Of a DNA stretch of 64,000 bases, positions 12,601-22,251 are shown in pieces. The stretch's first letter is position 1. Each line of letters begins with the position of its first letter. The stretch spans positions 26,928,802 through 26,992,801 of the forward strand of contig CM055871.1 of NCBI GenBank assembly GCA_029582165.1. Reading direction: 5' to 3'. This DNA is from Portulaca oleracea. Lineage: Eukaryota; Streptophyta; Magnoliopsida; Caryophyllales; Portulacaceae. The position numbers and the translations under genes were made by a program. Below the pieces are notes generated by a model. It did no database searches. It had not been told where the DNA came from and was given only the letters and a program-made list of their open reading frames with translations.

Positions 12601-15600
12601 AGTAAAGCAGTTGAACACAGAAAGAAAGCTACTCAGAATACATATTCCAATCTGATAGAAATAAGCAACACAGCGTCTAGTTTACTTCTTTCCATCGTCA
12701 CTCTACGTGCACGTATGGCTTATGATCACCAAATCAACCTGCCTAGAGAGTGTCTTTATCAGATTTCTAGTACCAGAATCAAAATGATTATACGAATCAC
12801 TCATCCTTGCTCCTTGCCAATTACCATATTCTTAATCACTGAGCGAACTGTAATAGATATATAGAGCATCCCAACATCCTGATATTCAAACGCCGACACT
12901 CTAAGATGAGATCCCACTATCAGCAAAATATGCTTCATGTATGACACGTTTATGTTAATTAGTCACCCATTTAGATCCAATCACATATACTTAACAGAAC
13001 AATAACCCGAAAATTGAGCAGAAAACAAATTTGGCCAATGTGCCGATTAGTTCCCTCCTTCCATTGAAATTTACATCAATAGCCAATCCTGGGAATTAGA
13101 TAGCCTACGAATTATAAAAGGCTGCACAGAAATATGCACCATTTTCAATCCAGAACACAGGTATGGACAAGTCACAAGAGTATAAGAGTGCTAACATACT
13201 CAACAAAGTCCATATCCCAATCACATCAAATCAAGAAGTCCAGATCCTGCTTGAGTGAGATGTGGGGAAATAACATCAGTACATCCCGAATAACCAGTAA
13301 AAAGCAACTATAGCGTCAAATGGTGATGGCACCCAAGCCAAAAACATTTGAAGAGCGGACCAAGGCTCAGTATATATACTGATATCCCATGGAAATTACC
13401 ACTTATTAGCATCAATATGAGGCCAAGTGGCCAATGTTAGAGTAGCAAACAAATACTACCTCTTAGAACGTGAGCGTGAACGAGATCGAGAGCGTGAACG
13501 AGATCTATGATGAGATCTGGCCCTAGAATGAGACCGAGAACTACGTCTATGCCTGTCTTCTCTGTCTTCATCATAATCCTTCCTCCTGAAAATAAAACAC
13601 AACAGATTATTCACGTGAAGGAAGCAACCATAAATACTAACCAAAACCAAAACTCCGAAATCCTACTCAAGCGCGGTATGCAGGGGTCGAATTACTTGGA
13701 TGTAGCAGTCTTACCCTAAATTTTGCAATTTAGAGAGACTGGATCCAATTGACCCAAGATTTAGAAATCTCTCTCTACCTACTACTCCATGGAAAGAAGC
13801 AAAGGAGGTTAACAAGGCATTTTACTTTTGTCTATTACAACCTAAGTTGAAAAAATTAATCTTTTTCAACTATCCAGATCGTGGACATGCATAAATACAT
13901 ACCCAGTCAAATGTAAATCAATGATTCAATAATATAGTGAGAAAACAAAGCAAATGTATCATAGATATGTTGTATTTACTTAGATTCAAACAAGACATAA
14001 CATGTATGAATTAGATAATCACAGTATATTACCTATCATGATCTTCTCTGTCTCTGCTGCTTCCCCTTCTTTCACTCCGCTCCCTGTGTCGATCCCTATG
14101 GCGATCACGATCCCTATCCCTGTCCCTATCCCTATCCCTATCTCTATCTCTATCTCTATCTCTGTCTCTGTCTCTGTCTCTGTCTCTGTCTCTATCTCTA
14201 TCCCTATCCCTATCCCTATCCCTATCCCTATCTCGCTCCCTGTGCCTGTCCCGCTTACTCTCCTTGTCCCGGTCTTTTTCCCTTTCCTTCTCTCCGCTTC
14301 TTGAAGATTCCTTATCATAATCTTGCAAATCATGCTGCAATAACATTTAACATTGTCAAAATTTCAACAGCTCTACTCAAGGTATTCTAACATTACACTA
14401 CCATAAGGCATAAGGAACACTGATCAACTGTCAAAAAATGGAATCCATGAAAACAAAACATCATATCCTTTCCACAGAATAAAGTGGGAAGGAACAGCAG
14501 AAGCGCTTGGAAATGTAAGCGTGGATCATAAAAAGGAGGAAAGCGTGGATCATAAAAAGGAGGAACCAACATTTACGATGAAAATACGCAAATGGTACAA
14601 GCACTTATAAATCTTCTCCCAATAATCAATATTCAACAACAGAAACATGATATAAGCATCCATTGAGAAGTCTAGCATGACGAACTCACATCCACACCTT
14701 AAGCAACAAATAGAACCTGAATAATGGGGTCGGAACTAATTTCAAAGACATAATATTATTGCATCAGCCCCACCCATTCCTCGACATATAATAATGATCA
14801 TATAGAGGAGTTACGGTGAACGTCATAAGTGGCAACACCGTAATCTTTTTAGATCTTCCTTGCTATCCCTATTTCATTATCATAATTGCAAACAAATCCA
14901 CCCACCAACCCACCCCATCTCACAAACCCGAAGTATCCCTCATTCATCATTCTGATTTTGACTAATCCCTAGCCACATTATATGTTAATCTTTCATATAA
15001 ATCAGCTCGTAAACAAATTGAGCTTTGCATACCATCTAATTAAGGTTCCCACCCAAATCCGATTGACAATGGGTGGAATTCACTTGCTTGCTCATACACA
15101 TTCATTTGCCAATAAGCATGCACTGCTAATGGACAATCCAACATTGTATTTAGTTCATACCAAACTAGCTCGCCCAAGAGAAAGGGTAAAGACATAAATT
15201 CAACCATACAAAACATAAACCCTAATAAGCAAACTCCAATTGAAACTCACACAAAAGCAACTGAATCAAACACTACAATATCTACAAAAGTTATCCGGGA
15301 ATTCTAACCCAAACCCAATTCAATAATCCACCATTACATTCAGTTCCTACCACAAATAGTAAACCCAAATAAGCAAACTACAATTGCAACCGACATAAGC
15401 AACTGAACTAATTGATAATCCACAACCTGTGCAAAATTATTGGCGGAAATCAGTAGAAAAGTATAAACCCTAAAGAGAAATTACCCGTGAATTGGAGTCA
15501 ATGTTGTTGTCGGTGGGAAAATCATAATCACGGTCGCCATTGTTATGGTGCGGCAGTGAACCATATTCGTGGCCATTGCCATCGTCTTCCTCACCCAACG

Positions 15601-15604
15601 ACAT
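6683..15604 (-). CDS. U2AF65: U2AF65, splicing factor U2AF large subunit
   Basis: U2AF65 binds the intron polypyrimidine tract, pairs with U2AF35 and recruits U2 snRNP in the nucleus. Coding exons, 5' to 3' on the minus strand: 15485-15604, 14033-14334, 13460-13585, 11617-11684, 10977-11044, 10836-10886, 10681-10740, 10502-10562, 9545-9657, 8273-8719, 7721-7856, 7545-7612, 6683-6820. All introns are GT-AG and phases agree; the sum is 1758 nt, 585 residues plus TAG. Domains: acidic start, an Arg-Asp/Arg-Ser region at about 52-182 (RD repeat 74-117), plant-typical SKRVSGFDMAPP at 183-194, RRM1 (RNP2 VYVGGL 253-258, RNP1 near 299-305), RRM2 (IFVGGL 373-378, KGYAFCVY 412-419), and the C-terminal U2AF-homology RRM (about 482-579) with Arg-Lys-Phe at 561-563. 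The length is usual for plants. The start MSLGEEDD opens the exon encoding the acidic N-terminus. Several introns carry transposons. Confidence 0.95.
6877..7455. mobile_element. hAT-like MITE in U2AF65 intron 12
   Basis: It starts CCAGGCTGTCAAAA and ends with TTTTTGACAGCCCTA, an inverted match. Between them are many degenerate copies of ACCCGAAT/TTGTCCGA words on both strands. The right end is doubled (TTTTGACAGCCCTA also at about 7387-7400). It fills most of intron 12 (6821-7544). Flanking 8-mers match only 5/8, so the target duplication is weak here; family membership rests on better copies (9051-9357, 34032-34311). Confidence 0.6.
7927..7940. repeat. C-homopolymer tract in U2AF65 intron 10
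   Basis: A run of about 13 cytosines on the plus strand (G on the transcribed strand) in intron 10 (7857-8272), likely length-variable. Confidence 0.8.
8152..8253 (-). mobile_element. Au-SINE-like fragment, copy 1
   Basis: On the minus strand the order GGGTCAATTGGAA, CTCTAAATTGCAAAATTCAG, GGGTAACACTGCTAC, CCTCCATACC resembles the 3' half of the widespread plant Au SINE (TTGGAAACAGCCTCT...GGGGTAAGACTGCGTAC). A second copy lies at about 13665-13790. It spans the 3' side of exon 10's donor flank inside intron 10. No poly-T tail or target duplication is clear. The assignment is from memory of the family motif. Confidence 0.5.
8842..9385 (-). mobile_element. tRNA-derived SINE in U2AF65 intron 9, split by a MITE
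   Basis: The insertion is bracketed by a 15-bp target duplication with one mismatch (GGCAACCACACCACA at 8827-8841, GGCAACCACACTACA at 9386-9400). It ends on the minus strand in an 11-A tail (8842-8852). On that strand TAGCTAAGTGGC resembles a pol III box A and GGTTCAGTTCT a box B, so a tRNA-derived SINE is likely. The 307-bp MITE at 9051-9357 interrupts it just 5' of box A. Without the MITE and one duplicated 8-mer the SINE is 229 bp. Confidence 0.8.
9051..9357. mobile_element. hAT-like MITE nested in the SINE
   Basis: Termini are TAGACGTGGCA and TACCAGGCCTG (7 of 11 positions inverted-match). Flanking 8-mers are CACTTAGC (9043-9050) and CACTTGGC (9358-9365), 7/8 identical, as expected for hAT transposition. 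The interior is a string of degenerate GTTTGGGTC/GGTCAGGTT words with no open frame. This is the clearest target duplication in the family. Confidence 0.8.
10314..10334. repeat. Poly-A tract in U2AF65 intron 8
   Basis: About 22 consecutive A on the plus strand (poly-T in the transcript sense strand), next to C-rich tracts at about 10262-10310, inside intron 8. It may be the tail of an old retroposon; no target duplication was found. Confidence 0.6.
11822..12262. repeat. Palindromic GC-word repeat in U2AF65 intron 3
   Basis: The left end (TTTTAGAAAAGTGTGTGCC, then CTAGGCTGCGAGGCAAGC and GGCGGGTGAGGCGAGGC) and the right end (GAGGCCTCACG, GCGCCTCGTTTCGGGC, CGCCTCGTGCTTTTTAAAAC) are imperfect inverted matches built from GCCTCG/CGAGGC words. 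An AT-rich middle separates them. This architecture, short ends plus reiterated internal motif, matches the other hAT-like MITEs in the window. I did not find a clear target duplication. Confidence 0.55.
12262..13459. other. U2AF65 intron 3, rest
   Basis: The large intron 13459-11685 continues here. It holds a 16-T run near 12390-12406 and otherwise AT-rich unique-looking sequence. I see no exon, RNA gene or complete repeat. Confidence 0.6.
13660..13795 (-). mobile_element. Au-SINE-like fragment, copy 2, in U2AF65 intron 2
   Basis: On the minus strand it reads TTGGGTCAATTGGATCCAG, CTCTAAATTGCAAAATTTAG, GGGTAAGACTGCTACATCC, CGACCCCTGCATACCGC. This is closer to the Au SINE 3' half than copy 1, and the two copies align over about 90 bp. 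No tail or target duplication is seen. Confidence 0.55.
14104..14235 (-). repeat. Hexanucleotide microsatellite encoding about 22 Arg-Asp pairs
   Basis: Within U2AF65 exon 2 a six-base unit (GATAGG, GATAGA, GACAGA on the coding strand) repeats in blocks, giving an unbroken RD dipeptide run at residues 74-117. The third bases vary in blocks, showing past slippage and homogenisation. The unit length keeps the frame whatever the copy number. All three minus frames are open here, so other-frame open readings are shadows. Confidence 0.95.
14518..14565. repeat. Tandem duplicate of about 24 bp in U2AF65 intron 1
   Basis: The word AGCGTGGATCATAAAAAGGA plus GGAA occurs twice back to back without visible change, so the duplication is recent. 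Confidence 0.85.
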
Positions 15605-16114
15605 CTCTGCGTAGTTGTATTGAGTTCTGCCCTTCTGGAGTGCAGTCGAGTGGAGTGTCCACAACTGTATGAAGTACTTATGTATCAGTGAATTGGGTAC
15701 GAATGGAGGAAGAGAATACATTACAATTTTCAAGTTTTGTTTTATGAAAATGTAGGGGATAAAAAAGGAAAAATAGGGATGAATATTAAAAAAAAAAAAC
15801 AATCGTCACATCGCAAACTTGAGTTTAATTGATGTTATTTCGGTCTTGACCTATTGACAAATATCGCCCCTATAGATTAAGTTGTTATGCATCAAATGTA
15901 AAATTTGGAATATTGAGATAAACAACCGCAAAATTGAGGATTTCTGAGTCTAATAATCCTATCCAAAATTCATTAGTCCATAATAAATATTGATAATATT
16001 TTATAGTAATAATTATTAATTTATTATCAATTTTACTCCACTCCAGTCCTTAAAGCATTTATAAGTTAATCAATGCTACTAAAACCTTGTTTTCTATGGT
16101 GGATAAAATGTGGT
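15605..16114. other. U2AF65 upstream region
   Basis: AT-rich 5' flank of U2AF65. A 12-A run lies at about 15789-15800. No convincing TATA box or Site II element is visible. At 16080-16145 a short GTGGATAAAATGTGGTAAT word is tandemly doubled just before the LINE fragment begins. Confidence 0.5.
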
Positions 16115-17365
16115 AATAATATGATGGATAAAATGTGGTAATGGTATGATAATGTAACATACAAACTTATCTCAAAAACCATCGCCAACAGGTTAAAAAC
16201 TATACTCCCAAACATAATCCACGAGTCCCGAAGCGCCTTCGTACCGGGTAGGCTCATTATTGATAACGTGTTGATTGCTTTTGAACATTTCCACTATCTC
16301 AAAAAAAGGCCCAGGCACGTCAAAAAAGGGCACATGGCCCTGCAACTTGATATGAGTAACGCCTATGACAGAGTAGAGTGGCAGTTTGTAGGGGACATGA
16401 TGTGGGCGTTGAGTTTCCATGAGGATGTCATGAGACTTATTATAAATTGTATCTCTTCGGTTCACTACAAAGTGCTTGTTAATGGGTTACCCTTGAACGA
16501 CATCATCCCTAAAAGGGGGCTACGCCGCTACGCCAATGGGACCCCTTATCTCCCTATCTTTTTCTGATATGTGCAGAGGGATTTTTAGCTCATTTGATAG
16601 GGAGGAGAAGAAACAAATACATGGCATTAAGGTGGCGAGAGGGGCATCTACAATCTCCCACCTTCTATTTATAGATGACAGCCTCCTGTTTGTAAGAGCA
16701 ACAGGGGAAGAGGCGTTGCAACTGCTGGATAACCTAAAAACCTACGAGAGGGCGTCCAGAGAGGTGATCAATGTGGACAAGTCAGAGGTTTCCTATGGCC
16801 AAAATGTGAGTGAACAACTGCAAAATATGCTCTAAATGAGACTGAGATTTAAGGCGATGGAAACCCACAACTATTATCTTGGAATGCTTACCTTCATAGG
16901 GCGGTCAAAGAAGACGGTCTTTCAAGCCATCCACGATCGGGTTTGGAAGAAACTCAAAGGGTGGAAAGAGAAGCACTTATCAAAAGTAGGGAAAGAAATC
17001 CTCATCAAGTCAATAGCCCAAGCCATTCCCACTTATGCGATGCAGTGTTTCAAGATCCCTGTTGAGCTGTGTCAGACGATTGAAGGGCATTGCCGGAATT
17101 TCTGGTGAGGAAAGAACGACGAAGGACGTGGAATCAGCTGGGTATCATAGGAGAAGATGTGCGAGTCGAAGGTCAAGGGAGGCATGGGATTTCGAAACCT
17201 ACGATGTTTCAACTAGGCTCTCCTTGCAAAACAAGCTTGAAGTTAATACAAAGCCCAAACTCCTTAGCGGGCAGGGTCCTGAAGGCCCGATATTATCCTA
17301 AAGGGGACTTCTGGGATGCAAGCGCAAGACGTCGGCCGAGCTATTCTTGGCGAATCATTCTTGGG
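16115..17365 (+). mobile_element. L1-type LINE reverse transcriptase fragment, 5' part
   Basis: Plus-strand frames give successive RT blocks: ANRLKTILPNIIHESRSAFV, PGRLIIDNVLIAFE, LQLDMSNAYDRVEW (palm A), VLVNG, then LLFIDDSLLF (catalytic palm C; usual F-A-D-D reads F-I-D-D), and downstream YLGMLTFIGRSKK, WKKLKGWKEKHLSKVGKEIL and IPTYAMQCFKIP. Frame breaks at about 16525, 16835 (stop) and 17105 show decay. The 5' half (endonuclease) is missing. The element is cut at 17365 by a copia insertion and resumes at 20213. Confidence 0.9.
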
Positions 17366-18075
17366 TGTTAGATAAAATAGCAAGGTAACAGCGGAAGCGA
17401 AATAAATAAATTGAGATGACGGAAATTACGACAAAATTCAGGAACATTAAAATAAGCAATGAGCCAACACCAAATTTACGTGGGAAATCGAAGAACTCGG
17501 AGAAAAACCTATGGACGGTGACAGCAAGAAAAATAATCTACTATGAGAAAGGAGGAATACAACCTGATCACTATCACAGGGTGTGATGCAATCCACAACA
17601 GAGGAGATTACAACACAAATCTCTCTCACTCTCAACTCACAATCTTTCTCTCTCATGATACACTTGGGAAAATATTAGTGAGACCCTTTTGTCGCTCAAT
17701 ATTTTTTCCCTCTCTGACTCTCTGTCACTCGATGAATTATGGTGGAGATACATGTATAATATTTATACTAATAGTGAGAGAAGGAAACTAGGTTAAATTA
17801 CAAATAACCTAAATAATAAAAAGGAAAGTCCGCCGTAGACGAAAACAAAGACCTTGGCACTGGCAGCGCCTGAAGTGCGCTGGCCGCGTCTTGATGTTGC
17901 TTGCTTCTTTGACACACACTGGGAGCACCTGGAAGAAGGGGGCAGCGCCTGTGACCGACTCCGCAAAGTAGGCGCTGGTAGCGCCGTTTTCCCACTGGCA
18001 GCGTCTCCTCACCGTTTCCGATTCCTCTCTCGTTCTGGACCCCACCGAGGATCCAATGAGCCATAAAACCCAACA
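17366..18075 (-). repeat. 3' LTR of the copia element
   Basis: It matches 19536-20207 throughout apart from scattered substitutions and one 38-bp segment (about 17540-17578) missing from the other copy. A GC-rich part at 17850-18000 carries repeated GGCAGCGCC/GGCGCTGG words that can pair. Confidence 0.93.
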
Positions 18076-18179
18076 AACTCTACCTTGGACCATGATTCGA
18101 GTCATCGGTCCAGATAAACATCTTGACTGTCGCCATCAATACGCCCTTTCACAGGGCGTAGCCCCACAGGGCTCTCACA

Positions 18180-19515
18180 TGCTCAACCCATCAAGGTTGG
18201 GAACTGCCACTGTAGTTCCTGCTACTGTAGACCCCTGTAGGGTGTATAGGCTGTCCTTCCTGGTTCTCTTCATCAGAACCATGGAACCTCTGCACACTTT
18301 CAGGACACCATCTTCTGCTTTGTACCTACAACTGTTAGCCTCAAGAGTACCCAAAGAAATCAGATTGTGGGTTATGTTCGGAATATAACGAAGTTCTTTC
18401 AGGGGTTCTAACAATGTCATCATAAGTCCTTATCCTGATGCTACTAATTCTTGCAACATTGCAGGCCGTGTCATTGCCCATGGTCACAACGCCAGTGTTA
18501 ACACTCTCATAGGACTCGAACCAGTCCTTATGAGGACACATATGGTAGGTGCACCCAGTATCAAGAACCCACTCATCCCTAGCTATCCTACTCCCTGTGG
18601 TAGCCAACACCTCATCCGTAACAATAAACCCATCACCATCTGAATCGGACTCAACACAGTTTGAAGTATCAGTTTTGGTGCGGTTATCCTTACTACCCTG
18701 CTTTTGGTCTCTCTTTGTCCAACAGTCACTCTCTACATGCCCCTTCTTATAGCAGTAATTATACCTTTTATGCTTGTGAGGATTCCTAGACGACTTTGAA
18801 CGGTGTTCAGTCTTCCCTCTAGACCCATTACCATCATTGTCCCTTCCCTTTACTAACAAGCCCTCACTAGCCTGATCATCACCCTCAATGTCAAATCTCT
18901 CCTTAGATAGTATACTAGCTTTTACTTCGCTAAAGTTAAGGACACCACGGTTCCCATACAACATGATCTCCTTGAATTGTTTATGTGATGTAGGTAGGGA
19001 CAAAATTAAATAAAAAGCCTTATCCTCATTGGTGTGTTTCACATCCATTGATTCTAACTCAGTAATAATAGAACCAAATTCACTAAGTGTTGCTTGCATA
19101 GAAGTACCTGGGGACATTCTCAACGTGTAGAGCTTGAGAGTTTCTCCTTCATTCTATACTTGTTGGCAAGACTTTTTGACATGTACAGCTCTTCCAGTTT
19201 GGTCCAAAGCTCTCGAGGTTTCTCGACATGCATCACCTCTCTCTGAATATGCTCTGCCAAACATAGCTGAATCCCTACCGGAGCCTTGTCTTCCTGTTTC
19301 TTCCAGTCCCTTGGACTCATGTTGCCCTGAATCTCCTTCTGGAGCTTTTTGAAGTCTTCATCACTCATAATTTCGTCAGTTTTCAAGTCAGGATACTTAA
19401 TCACATCCCATAACCTTTGCCGAATCAGGACTGCCTTCATCTACAGTCTCCACATAGTGAAACTCCTTGTTCCATCGAATTTTGGAATTTCGCACTTTAT
19501 GATTGAAGCCATCAT
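18180..19515 (-). pseudogene. Copia gag-protease remnant
   Basis: The reading starts MMASIIKCEIPKFDGT at 19515. It shows the copia gag (UBN2-type) region (RDWKKQEDKAPVGIQL, VEKPRELWTKLEELYMSKSL), a zinc-knuckle relic (YCYKKGHVESDCW, in which the first Cys of CX2CX4HX4C has become Tyr), and a protease (EWVLDTGCTYHMCP, with Asp-Thr-Gly). A TAG interrupts after TMWRL (near 19441), a frameshift lies near 19125 and another near 18415. Coding fades after LISLGTLEANSCRYKAEDG at about 18180-18360. It is not functional. Confidence 0.9.
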
Positions 19516-19521
19516 CACCTT

Positions 19522-19533
19522 GCTCTGATACCG
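19522..19533 (-). other. Copia primer-binding site
   Basis: CGGTATCAGAGC, two bases inside the 5' LTR, matches the usual plant initiator-tRNA(Met) site TGGTATCAGAGC at 11 of 12 positions. Confidence 0.9.
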
Positions 19534-19535
19534 CT

Positions 19536-20207
19536 TGTTAGAGAAAATAGCAAGGTAATAGTAGAAGCGAAATAAATAAACTGAGATGACGAAAATTACG
19601 ACAAAATTCAGGAACATAAAAATAAGCAATGAGACAACACCAGATTTACGTGGAAAACCGAAAAACTCGGAGAAAAACCACGGACGACGACAATCAAAAA
19701 AATAATCCAGGGTATGATGCGATCCACAACAGAGGAGATTACAATACTTATCTCTCTCACTCTCAACTCACAATTTTTCTCTCTCAGGATACACTTGGGA
19801 AAATATTGATGAGACCCTTTTTTCGTTCAATATTTTCTCCCTCTCCGACTCTCTGTCACTCGATGATTTATGGTGGAGATACATGTATAATATTTATACT
19901 AATAGTGAGAGAAGGAAATTAGGTTAAATTACAAATAACCTAAATAATAAAAAGGAAAGTCCGCCGCAGACGAAAACAGAGACCTTGGCGCTGGCAGCGC
20001 ATGAAGAGCGCTGACCGCGTCTTGATGTTGCTTGCTTCTTTGTCACATGCTGGTAGCGCCCGGAAGAAGGGGGGTAGCGCATGTGACCGATTCCGCAAAG
20101 TAGGCGCTGGTAGCACCGTTTTCCCGCTGGCAGCTTCTCCTCACCGTTTCCAATTCCTCTCTCGTTCTGGACCCCACCGAGGATCCAATGGTCCACAAAA
20201 CCCGACA
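19536..20207 (-). repeat. 5' LTR of the copia element
   Basis: It starts (plus strand) TGTTAGAGAAAATAGCAAGG and ends CCCGACA. It is followed directly by the second TTGGG target copy and then by the resumed LINE. Confidence 0.93.
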
Positions 20208-20212
20208 TTGGG

Positions 20213-20480
20213 GGTAAGAGAGTTAATTCAGGAGAGGGCTTTTTGGTACGCAGACAACAGTAGCAAGGTCAAAATTGTGGGAGACAAATGGATACCATCA
20301 TCCTTGGATGAGTCAATCACGACCCCAATGAACCATTTGGATGAGGATACATATGTAACAGAGATCATAGACCAGGAGGCCTCATGCGGGAGGGAGGACC
20401 TTAAATATATAATAGAGTTGGGGACTTCTTGTATAACGTTTTGTTCATTATTTGGGGAATTGTGTATTATTTTTTACTGT
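20213..20480 (+). mobile_element. L1-type LINE fragment, 3' continuation
   Basis: The reading resumes after the copia insertion: VRELIQERAFWYADNSSKVK, then IVGDKWIPSSLDESITTP. This is the region between RT and the C-terminal zinc domain of plant LINEs. With 16115-17365 it forms one split element. The homology ends near 20480 without a poly-A tail. Confidence 0.85.
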
Positions 20481-20748
20481 GCATAAGCTTTCAAATATAT
20501 AACTTTTGGTCTTATGGTCATAAATAATCGAAAAAAAATCACGACCCGAGTCTAATCCATGCAATAATCAAGGACGCGAATATACTTTCTGATTGGATGT
20601 GGGGCTCACCTTCAGGAACCCACAGCCGACTTTTCCTTCATCAAGGAGTAAAACGACGCCGTCTACACTCCACCCCGTGGTCCCCACCAGTAACTAACTC
20701 ACTTGCTTGGTCACACCCATGCGCCTCCTCCCTTCGGACAATCATCGT

Positions 20749-21047
20749 CAGAGCTGACAAAAATTCGGCTTTGGATAATTTTGGGTTTGGATAAATTGGA
20801 TATCGTACGAAAACTTGATTTTCTATACCCAGTTTTTTCGCGTATTTTTGGATTAGACTCGGGTCAGACAAATCGGACAAGCATAAATTCGGATCTAAAT
20901 TAGGTTGGGACAATAGAAATCTAAAAAAGATTATGTTTATATTTTCAATCAATGTCAAAATTCAGATGAAAATTCTATAACCGTAACCAATTTTTTCGGG
21001 TCAGACAAATTTGACTTATCGGGTCGGACAGATTTTTGCCAGTCCTA
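20749..21047. mobile_element. hAT-like MITE
   Basis: Ends CAGAGCTGACAAAAATTCGG and TTTTTGCCAGTCCTA. The interior is made of TTCGGGTC/ACAAATT words. Flanking 8-mers match 4/8 only. It shares the CTGRCAAAA terminus with the copies at 9051, 25317, 32805 and 34032. Confidence 0.6.
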
Positions 21048-21851
21048 CTACTAGTGGTAGGGTAGTGAAAATGATGACCGATCCAAATGTCAGAATTCAT
21101 TTGATTCAAAAAAAAATGAGCATAGCCAAAATTTAATATTCAATCGATTTGACCAGAAAATTGGACACAATATTTCTCATTTGATATAGGCTACACCCGA
21201 TCAACAACCATAATAACCATCCACATTTTTTTAATAAAGGTAAGTGGTCCAATTCATTGGACACCTATCTTAGGGATAACCCAACAAATCTATAATAGAT
21301 GGGAAAGGGGAGTGCCAATGACCCAAAATTTGGACCCAACTCCTACCTATGCACTATTGTACGTGATGTTGGTTGGTTTTTTCAGTATAATTACTGTTCA
21401 TATTTTAACATATTAATATTGATATGTGGTAAAAATTTAGATGAAAATTGACCCTCATATATATGTTGGTTGGTTTTTTCAGTAGAATGGTAATGAATTG
21501 TATGACTATCCATTGTGCATTTGTGCCTTTGAGATCTGGAAGGAACGCCGAATTTGCCCATGCAAAATCAAGGAACCACAAAAACATAAATGTTGGATAC
21601 TTGGATATTAGCACTGGCAAAATTTATTCAGATCTAAATGCTTAAATTTATCCAACCCAAAAAAATATGTTCGAATCATCGGACCAAGAAAAACCCGAGT
21701 AGATTTCAAGGTAATATTATTAGTACCTAGAAGCTCAAGTTGTTTACTCTTTGTTGTTCATGACTTATTATTATCCCATTTTAATAACCCAATTGACTCA
21801 TTAGACACCAAGGCAGTCATACATAGAATTCATTATTAGTAGGATCCAAAG
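21048..21851. other. Intergenic AT-rich stretch
   Basis: No gene seen. A truncated hAT-like end (TTAGCACTGGCAAAATTTAT and following GACCAAGAAAAACCCGAG) lies at about 21608-21700. Confidence 0.5.
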
Positions 21852-21868
21852 AAGAATATCAGGGCATA

Positions 21869-22087
21869 ATTTTTTTTTTTTTTTCGATTATTGAGAGCCA
21901 AAAGGCCTACAAGTTCAAAGACAACGGCGGACAGCAAAAAACAGCTAACAATCGCCTTCAAAAGAAAATGATACAACCAAACAGCGAAATAAAATAAACA
22001 CAGCAAGAACTTTCGCGACCACCACAACCAAAAGAAATCTTCACTTTTTAAAACACGATGCAAGATCAATAATTTCATTATAACCAC
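21869..22087 (-). mobile_element. Poly-A retroposon with 17-bp target duplication
   Basis: The 219-bp insert begins on the plus strand with about 16 T (a 3' poly-A tail on the minus strand) and is bracketed by perfect AAGAATATCAGGGCATA copies (21852-21868 and 22088-22104). Its body ends GGCTCTCAATAATCG before the tail. This is the signature of LINE-driven retroposition; it could be a 5'-truncated LINE end or a SINE. It lies 165 bp beyond the carboxypeptidase stop codon. Confidence 0.9.
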
Positions 22088-22251
22088 AAGAATATCAGGG
22101 CATATATAAACACTTGTTGAGATTGACAAATTGGTCAGATTGATTTCATTATAACCACTTTTTTGTTGTTGTTGTATATGAAAGCCACAGACAGGTAATG
22201 CCATCTGATTATTCTGTTGCCTAATTTGAATGCTTGGCTTATGACAAAGTA

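Larger units (their letters stand above)
17366..20207 (-). mobile_element. Non-autonomous Ty1/copia element, complete ends
   Basis: A 2842-bp LTR element inserted in the LINE, with target duplication TTGGG (17361-17365 and 20208-20212). LTRs are 17366-18075 (710 bp) and 19536-20207 (672 bp; the 38-bp difference is one deletion at about 19710). They begin TGTTAG and end ACA. Orientation is minus: primer-binding site 19522-19533, then gag and protease remnants, then a sudden jump to a purine-rich stretch (about 18076-18092) and the 3' LTR. Integrase, reverse transcriptase and RNase H are wholly missing, so movement would have needed another element's enzymes. Confidence 0.95.

Noticed and set aside
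14019..14333. Open frames opposite and beside the RD repeat (poly Gly-Ile, Glu-Thr, Ile-Pro runs)
   Set aside because: They are shadows of a six-base repeat, which is open in every frame; only the RD frame joins U2AF65 exons in phase.
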